Assembly: GCA_001310555.1 (NCBI GenBank)
Contig: BAXO01000092.1
Span: 1-20,374 of the forward strand
Source: Bacillus sp. JCM 19058
GTDB lineage: Bacteria; Bacillota; Bacilli; Bacillales_H; Bacillaceae_D
Length of the DNA: 20,374 bases
Direction of reading: 5' to 3'
The first letter of the stretch is position 1. Every line of letters starts with the position of its first letter. The notes beneath the pieces are model-generated. The model ran no database searches. It had not been told where the DNA came from and saw only the letters and a list, made by a program, of their open reading frames with translations. Below, piece by piece: positions 16,228 to 20,374 of this stretch. The translations under genes and the position numbers were made by a program.

Positions 16228-16367
16228 CTTGTCGATTTTCTATTTAATTTTGTCTACTTCATGATTATTCTTGTCAGTATGCTAATTTTTCTTGTTTGGT
16301 TCTCATCAGTGGTGCAGATTCTTGTCTCTCTCCTCTCTATTCTTGTCAGAATTTACTTTTTCTTATC
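16225..16367. promoter_or_regulatory. Direct-repeat operator array, 9-bp motif with 21-bp period
   Basis: ATTCTTGTC and close variants occur on the plus strand at 16225-16233, 16246-16254 (AATTTTGTC), 16267-16275, 16288-16296 (TTTCTTGTT), 16318-16326, 16339-16347 and 16359-16367 (TTTCTTATC). Successive end-to-end steps are 21, 21, 21, 30, 21 and 20 bases. Two helical turns per step would put all copies of each block on the same DNA face. The spacers do not resemble each other. The array lies 40 bases upstream of the regulator's -10, so binding by that response regulator (autoregulation) is the natural hypothesis. Between the array and the transposase remnant (16400-16620) I see no gene. Confidence 0.7.
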
Positions 16368-16622
16368 AGTTTCTCTATTTTTCGGCTCTCTGTCAATTGT
16401 TGTGGTGCAAAATATTCCAATCCATACTCTCTTTGACAGCCCCTTTTTGCTTTCTCTAAAAAAAGTGGAAAAAGTGCGCAAAAAACCGCCAAATCGTTTA
16501 AACTTGCCAGTTGTAACCTGCCTTGAGTTGAGGACTCAAAACCAATTCATTCTTGGTTATTCTGTTCATCAAAATCCGACCGACACGCGCTGTCTAGCTC
16601 CTCATTTTGAACAATTAAAGGC

Positions 16623-17265
16623 TCAGGGGTTCCCTAGTTGCCTCCGCACCTCTTCTTTAAACCCCTTGGCTACATCCATCACAACGATTTGGACTTGGCT
16701 TGTATCACAGCCTCTAAATAGTTCTCGATTGTTTCGACTCGCCGATCCGGCAGGACATCGATGATTTCACGTTTTTCCACATCTACGAGAATCGTTTGGA
16801 ACTTCTGGCCACCCGCATCCCCTTTAAACTCATCAAGCGCTATCGCTCGTGGCAACACTTTTTGGACCGACATCTCCCGCTGATCAAACAGCCGGAGAAG
16901 GCGATTCGGATGGAGGCCACTCAACCGTGTCGCTTGGGTAAACGACATCTCCGAACAAAGCGTGAACGCGTCCTGAGCCACATTCACCGTATGACGTTGA
17001 TACCGTTCCACGAACGACAACCGCTCATAAAACGTATGCCCACAGCACCCCCATTGATATCTTCGCTTTTTCACCACCAGAGTGACCGCTTTCCCATTCA
17101 TCCGCGGTCCTTGAACGTCTTGGCTCCGATAGCTATGTTTGGTCCGATGCTTACACTTCCCACACGTTTGCCTTCTCACCCTCGTATGGAATTCAAACCA
17201 ATAGCCGTTCTCACTTTCACCTGAATCCCATAGATCCACATGCGTATCTTTTATCCCTAGCCTAT
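16623..17265 (-). pseudogene. ISL3-type transposase remnant
   Basis: The minus strand reads LGIKDTHVDLWDSGE..., then a zinc-finger region (CGKCKH, WGCCGHTFYERL), a helix-turn-helix (MSFTQATRLSGLHPNRLLRL) and the start of the DDE domain (ALDEFKGDAGGQKFQTILVD, IIDVLPDRRVETIENYL), all typical of ISL3 transposases. The open part is 16679-17239. A frameshift then moves the sequence to another frame (VQIVVMDVAKGFKEEVRRQL), which soon meets a stop at 16623. The N-terminal residues and most of the DDE domain, including the later catalytic residues, are missing; the family usually has about 400 or more residues. I see no matching terminal inverted repeats. Confidence 0.8.
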
Positions 17266-17452
17266 GTGCTTGCTATCTTTTCCCTCTCCTTGTCTCTTTT
17301 GAGTCGCATCTTTAGAGTAGCAGAGAGAGGGATGGGTGTATCTTTTTTTTCTTTCTTTTTCTCCCCTAGTTAAACCCCTAATGGATGAATCCCCACCACC
17401 AGATTTAGTATAGAGCCTATTTTTCTTGCCAGACTTCAAAAACACCAGAAAA

Positions 17453-17481
17453 AGCCTGTGGAATGGATCCGTCCACAGGCT
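17453..17481 (-). terminator. Rho-independent terminator after the gene fragment at 17499
   Basis: AGCCTGTGGA pairs perfectly with TCCACAGGCT across a nine-base loop, and on the minus strand TTTTTC follows. It lies 17 bases past the stop codon at 17499. Bases 17266-17452 between this site and the transposase remnant show no gene. Confidence 0.8.
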
Positions 17482-17498
17482 CGCAGGGTTGCTGATGC

Positions 17499-17702
17499 TT
17501 ATTCTTCTACTTCGATTTCACCTGTTACAGTGCTACCGTCTGTAAATTCAGCAGAATCGTGTAGATCTTGGCTTGCAAAGGAGATGTTTCCATCGACTGT
17601 ACCAAAGTTGAGCTTAAAGCCAGGTGCTTCACCATAGACGTCACCGACAAATGTACCATATTGGTAAAAGCCTCGCTTATTTTCTAGACAACAAAGGAAC
17701 AA
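17499..17702 (-). pseudogene. C-terminal fragment of an unidentified protein
   Basis: The 67-codon frame ends with an acidic, beta-rich stretch (GTFVGDVYG, FKLNFGTVDGNISF, DSAEFTDGSTVTGEIEVEE) that looks like genuine protein sequence and has its own terminator. The first dozen codons are only the read-through of a terminator hairpin (17666-17713), and no ribosome site precedes them. The real gene therefore seems to have lost its 5' part, with the junction near 17665. I do not recognise the family. Confidence 0.5.
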
Positions 17703-17713
17703 GCGAGGCTTTT
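17666..17713 (-). terminator. Long-stem terminator of the small membrane-protein gene
   Basis: AAAAGCCTCGCTT and AAGCGAGGCTTTT form a perfect 13-bp stem around a 22-base loop. On the minus strand it follows the stop at 17734 by 20 bases. The A and T ends make it potentially bidirectional. Confidence 0.8.
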
Positions 17714-17733
17714 CAGCCGGTCTACGTCAAATA

Positions 17734-17919
17734 TTACCAGCTAATCATGAGATAGAAGCTTAGTACTATGACCCCAAAGCTAGTAAACACTGCTACTTTC
17801 ACTGGTTTTGACCATTTTGTGAACCAGCCCCAGCGTTTTCCATCTTGATCTATGTACCAAATATCAGCGATCACCGTTGCGAATAGTAACAGAAGTGTAA
17901 TTCCTACCTGAGTCATCAT
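17734..17919 (-). CDS. Small two-helix membrane protein, unknown function
   Basis: A 62-residue protein starting at tandem ATG codons (17919 or 17916) just after GGAGGGAGT. It has a hydrophobic N-terminal helix (VGITLLLLFATVIADIWY), a short charged loop rich in Lys, Trp and Asp (DQDGKRWGWFTKWSKPVK), and a second hydrophobic helix (VAVFTSFGVIVLSFYLMI). A longer upstream reading to 18081 runs into the direct repeat and yqhR and has no ribosome site. It has its own terminator and lies just inside the right end of the island, in the same direction as yqhR. I do not recognise the family. The good ribosome site and intact frame make it the best candidate for an expressed island gene. Confidence 0.65.
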   Translation of the reverse strand: MMTQVGITLLLLFATVIADIWYIDQDGKRWGWFTKWSKPVKVAVFTSFGVIVLSFYLMISW

Positions 17920-17977
17920 ACTCCCTCCATTCATTATTTTTAGAATAGCATGCGCCAATAATCGTTTGATGGTCATA

Positions 17978-18030
17978 TTGTTACAAAAACTAATTCGGAG
18001 CCTGTTCGGATTGCGACTTTCTTTTATCGT
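17978..18030. repeat. Right copy of 53-bp direct repeat (att-like), in the 3' end of yqhR
   Basis: Identical to 2901-2953. It includes the last 12 codons and stop of the complete yqhR gene plus 12 bases beyond. The bases just outside the match differ at both ends, so the identity stops sharply at 53. Confidence 0.9.
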
Positions 18031-18505
18031 GCTCCTGTTCCGCATGTTCAAACGAAATCGAATACCCGATAAACAAACCATAGAGCACGAATAGACAAAG
18101 TGATGTGACGATTGTATTCGAGTCTAAATGGTGGACTTGCTTCAGCCCCGGAAAAAGCGGATTCAGGATATAAAAAACGAGGATCCATAATAAAAGTCCG
18201 TACCCTGCACCAATCCACATACTTTTTAATTTTTGAAAGCAAAGCTTATACACAAAAGCAACCCCTATGGAAAGAATGGCTATGACCAAAATACCGACCC
18301 ACTGGCCTAATACCGTGTCCTTCCACTCACCAAGAGACCAGGGCATTAAGATCAATGCTGGCCCGACCCTTGTAAAGTTAAAGTAAAACGCACCGTACCA
18401 GAGCAGTGACCAAAACAATCCACCGAAAAGGCCGATAAGCACTACCTTGGTACGAAATGACATTTGCTGTTCCATTTGAAGCTGTTTTCGCTGGTCCTTT
18501 TTCAA
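17990..18505 (-). CDS. yqhR: YqhR family membrane protein
   Basis: A 171-residue integral membrane protein with four or five hydrophobic segments (about residues 20-42, 68-90, 97-115, 135-150) and a highly charged tail, EHDKRKSQSEQAPN. Identification as YqhR rests on membrane topology, size and position between yqhQ and yqhS/aroQ, matching the B. subtilis order. Its function is not known to me. The start is TTG at 18505-18503, seven bases after GGAGGTGTG; the next Met in frame is residue 11. The last 12 codons lie in the 53-bp repeat, so integration at this site leaves the protein unchanged. Confidence 0.88.
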   Translation of the reverse strand: MKKDQRKQLQMEQQMSFRTKVVLIGLFGGLFWSLLWYGAFYFNFTRVGPALILMPWSLGEWKDTVLGQWVGILVIAILSIGVAFVYKLCFQKLKSMWIGAGYGLLLWILVFYILNPLFPGLKQVHHLDSNTIVTSLCLFVLYGLFIGYSISFEHAEQEHDKRKSQSEQAPN

Positions 18506-18521
18506 TAATCACACCTCCACC

Positions 18522-18549
18522 TTAACAGCATTCCCCATTACACTGTCAA
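18522..18549 (-). promoter_or_regulatory. Candidate promoter of yqhR
   Basis: The minus strand has a consensus TTGACA (18549-18544), then 16 bases, then TGTTAA (18527-18522), very close to the ribosome site of yqhR. The -35 is perfect but the -10 matches only half the consensus, so the start point is uncertain. Confidence 0.4.
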
Positions 18550-18968
18550 GATTACATTCGCTAGGACGAAAAGCTGCATCAAAGAGCACCAAAATCGCAG
18601 GATTAGTGTGACGTCTGACTAATTTTTACAACGGGCTCCTTAAGAAAAATCTGTCCGTAGCTGATATTGATAGAAGATTTCTCGAAAATCGTGTAATATA
18701 TATAGTAAGACATTGTTCGAAACAGCAAGAAAAATCAATGTTTCAAACACATCCTGAATGAATTCGCTTCAACAGGCTGAAGCCTTTAGGGAACCGAAGT
18801 GATTTGACCTTAACTGGACAAAGCATCAGCGTCGTCTTATCCCTTATCATTAAGGCCTGAATAAAAACGTAAAAGAAAAGTCTGGTTTCCGCTAACTCGG
18901 AGCCTCCCCTCTTCCATACAGTGGAAGATAGAGTTCTTTTAAAATGCAGTAGATAGGTTGGTGTCAGC
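18550..18968. other. Divergent intergenic region yqhR-yqhQ
   Basis: About 420 bases without a credible gene; a 77-codon minus-strand frame (18743-18976) has no recognisable domain. Two short perfect hairpins are present: GCTTCA-acaggc-TGAAGC at 18766-18783 and TCTTCCA-tacag-TGGAAGA at 18910-18928. The second stands 40 bases before yqhQ and is followed by TTCTTTT, so a leader or attenuator role is conceivable. An AT-rich stretch with TATATATAGT near 18697-18706 could hold the yqhQ promoter, but no -35 is convincing. Confidence 0.35.
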
Positions 18969-19916
18969 ATGTCCAAACAAACAAAGCCTGTATATGGAGG
19001 TCAGGCTGTCGTCGAAGGAGTTATGTTCGGCGGCAAGCATACAACCGTTACAACGATCAGAAGAAACGATGGTTCCTACGATACCTTCGAAGTTAAAAAA
19101 AATCAAACCTTGATTCAGCGCTTGAAAAAAATTCCCTTCATCCGCGGAGTCGTCGGAATCGTTGAAGCAAGCAGCATCGGTACGAGACATTTAAACTTCT
19201 CTACAGACCGTTATGATGTCGACCCGAAGGATGATGATCAGATTGTCCCAGCCGAAAAATCGTCGAAGCTGACGATGTTCCTAGGCGTTGCCGTCATCGG
19301 CGTGCTTACCTTCCTTTTTGGAAAGCTTGTCTTTACTGCCGTGCCAGCCTTAATTGCGGAAAGCTTACGTTTTATATTTCCTGGTCATATCGCGCAGAAC
19401 CTGCTTGAAGGCTTAATCAAGCTCATCCTTTTACTAGCTTATTTATACGTTATCTCATTAACACCGTTCATTCGTCGAGTCTTCCAATTTCACGGAGCTG
19501 AACATAAAGTTATAAATGCCTACGAGCGCGGGCTCCCGTTGACTGTCGCTAACGTTCAAGGACAATCTCGACTCCATTATCGCTGTGGTAGTAGCTTTAT
19601 CTTGTTTACTGTGATTATTGGTGTCTTTGTCTACATTATGGTTCCGTTCGATACGATTTGGGAAAGAATTATACACCGTCTTTTGTTATTGCCTGTCGTC
19701 CTCGGAATTTCTTATGAAATATTGCAGTTAACCAATAAGGTACGCGATATTCCTATACTGAAATGGTTCGGGTACCCGGGTCTTTCTTTGCAGCTTCTAA
19801 CAACGAAGGAGCCCAAGGATGACCAGGTCGAAGTCGCTATTGCCTCTTTTGAAGAAATGCTTCGCCGAGAAGACGCTTATGTAAAAGACATGGAGGGCAA
19901 ACCGGAAATTGTCTAA
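18969..19916 (+). CDS. yqhQ: DUF1385 membrane protein YqhQ
   Basis: A complete 315-residue DUF1385 protein. The family signature is present: GGQAVVEGVMFGGK near the N-terminus, FHGAEHKVINAYE in the middle, and YRCGSSFILF, followed by hydrophobic helices and LTNKVRDIPILKWFGYPGL. Conserved His, Glu and Cys residues led to its usual description as a putative metal-dependent enzyme, but its reaction is unknown. Three to five membrane segments lie at about 100-135, 145-170, 210-230 and 235-255. The start is ATG at 18969 with a weak AGGttGGTG site. It is transcribed divergently from yqhR and followed 29 bases later by yqhP, probably in one operon. Confidence 0.95.
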   Translation: MSKQTKPVYGGQAVVEGVMFGGKHTTVTTIRRNDGSYDTFEVKKNQTLIQRLKKIPFIRGVVGIVEASSIGTRHLNFSTDRYDVDPKDDDQIVPAEKSSKLTMFLGVAVIGVLTFLFGKLVFTAVPALIAESLRFIFPGHIAQNLLEGLIKLILLLAYLYVISLTPFIRRVFQFHGAEHKVINAYERGLPLTVANVQGQSRLHYRCGSSFILFTVIIGVFVYIMVPFDTIWERIIHRLLLLPVVLGISYEILQLTNKVRDIPILKWFGYPGLSLQLLTTKEPKDDQVEVAIASFEEMLRREDAYVKDMEGKPEIV

Positions 19917-19945
19917 GTGATTTCAACTTGATGGAGGTGGAATGT

Positions 19946-20368
19946 ATGCGCCGAGCGATTCAAATGATCATCCTTGCGATCCTTTTGTTTGCCTGCATCG
20001 GTTTAGGCTATCAACTGATTTTTAACCCTGTCGGCTTATTGAGACGATTTTTATTAATTGTATTAATAGGAGCGCTCTTATTTCTCCTTTTTCGCTGGTT
20101 TATGTCTAACCGTTACGGGGTACCTCTTTTCCCGAAAAGACAAGGACCATCGCGATCTCAATTAAGAAGAGCAAAGCAGACGAGTACGGTGAAAGCTAAC
20201 AGCTCTAGCTTGCAGCAGGCCCCCTCTAAACGAAATCCGAGACAAGCAAATAAACACGCCGCACATAAAAGCTCTCCCCCGAAAAAGAAAAGAGAGCATA
20301 ACTTCACTGTAATTGAAGGGAAGAAAAATAAAAAAAGGCAAAAAAAAGAATCAAGCGTAAAGGCTTGA
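19946..20368 (+). CDS. yqhP: YqhP family membrane protein with basic tail
   Basis: A 140-residue protein. The start is ATG at 19946, eight bases after GGAGG; an in-frame TTG at 19928 lies upstream of this site and is unlikely. Two membrane helices come first (MIILAILLFACIGLGYQLIF and FLLIVLIGALLFLLFRWFM). A long, strongly basic, low-complexity cytoplasmic tail rich in Lys, Arg, Ser and Gln follows. Size, topology and position after yqhQ agree with B. subtilis YqhP (SA1362-like family). Function is unknown; the tail suggests contact with nucleic acid or membrane phosphate groups. Its last eight codons form one arm of the terminator. Confidence 0.87.
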   Translation: MRRAIQMIILAILLFACIGLGYQLIFNPVGLLRRFLLIVLIGALLFLLFRWFMSNRYGVPLFPKRQGPSRSQLRRAKQTSTVKANSSSLQQAPSKRNPRQANKHAAHKSSPPKKKREHNFTVIEGKKNKKRQKKESSVKA

Positions 20369-20374
20369 TTCTTT
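20345..20374 (+). terminator. Terminator overlapping the end of yqhP
   Basis: AAAGAATCAAGC and GCTTGATTCTTT form a perfect 12-bp stem with a six-base loop, ending at the window edge in a T-run. The stop codon TGA (20366-20368) lies in the 3' arm. Confidence 0.8.

Larger units (their letters stand above)
2901..18030. mobile_element. About 15-kb accessory island between aroQ and yqhR, bounded by direct repeats
   Basis: The genes on either side (yqhV-efp-yqhT-aroQ and yqhR-yqhQ-yqhP) are contiguous in B. subtilis, but here they are separated by 15 kb of unrelated cell-surface and regulatory genes. A perfect 53-bp direct repeat lies at both ends, and it coincides with the 3' end of yqhR, as in attL/attR of elements that integrate in gene ends. 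No integrase, recombinase or conjugation gene is recognisable inside, only a group IIC intron and an ISL3 remnant. The element is therefore probably an immobile, decayed integrative island, or else a rearrangement mediated by the repeat. Confidence 0.6.

Noticed and set aside
16225..16394. CRISPR array from the regular repeats
   Set aside because: The repeat unit is only 9 bp with 12-bp spacers, the copies vary, and no cas gene is near. Repeat and spacer sizes fit an operator, not a CRISPR.
17257..17445. Minus-strand frame of 62 codons upstream of the transposase remnant
   Set aside because: Low-complexity Lys/Arg/Gly composition, no ribosome site and no homology that I recognise.
16400..17480. 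Complete ISL3 insertion sequence with terminal inverted repeats
   Set aside because: I looked for a partner of the CTTTGACAGCCCC-like sequence near 16431 at the right side and found none. The transposase is truncated at both ends, so only a remnant is supported.
2901..18030. Conjugative element or prophage
   Set aside because: No integrase, relaxase, coupling protein, replication, capsid or tail gene is recognisable in the 15 kb.

Overview
The window looks like a Bacillaceae chromosome (low-GC Gram-positive). The best evidence is gene order: a partial yqhV, then efp, yqhT (M24 aminopeptidase), yqhS/aroQ, yqhR, yqhQ and yqhP, the same set and order as the B. subtilis yqh locus next to spoIIIA. 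Species cannot be named from this alone; an alkaliphilic or halophilic bacillus is a guess based on the very acidic surface protein.

Layout: 1-2818 holds the housekeeping minus-strand genes yqhV, efp, yqhT and aroQ. 17990-20368 holds yqhR (minus) and yqhQ-yqhP (plus). Between aroQ and yqhR, which are adjacent in the reference order, lies about 15 kb of accessory DNA. It is bounded by a perfect 53-bp direct repeat (2901-2953 and 17978-18030) that carries the last codons and the stop of yqhR. This is the architecture of an element integrated into the 3' end of a gene, but no integrase gene is visible inside.

The island appears to be a decayed cell-surface display system. On the minus strand, from upstream to downstream, it holds: a response regulator with receiver, winged-helix and BTAD-like regions (14955-16118); a giant secreted adhesin with signal peptide, VWA, Cna-B-like region, twelve DUF11 repeats and an LVQTA-type sorting signal (7687-13712); a class D-like sortase (7014-7605); and a hybrid sensor kinase with 7TM sensor, HisKA kinase, receiver and a second LytS/YesM-type kinase module (3921-6955). 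A degraded LytR-CpsA-Psr gene (3091-3782, plus strand) sits at the left end. Inferred working of the ancestral system: the kinase senses an envelope signal, the regulator drives adhesin and sortase expression, and the sortase anchors the adhesin. Upstream of the regulator is a striking array of 9-bp direct repeats with a 21-bp period, a probable operator.

Every major island gene carries at least one frameshift: kinase 1, sortase 1, adhesin 1, regulator 2, LCP several plus a deletion, transposase 1 or more. The six complete flanking genes are open. The island also contains an ORF-less group IIC intron placed directly after the regulator's terminator, an ISL3-type transposase remnant, a truncated gene fragment and a small membrane-protein gene.
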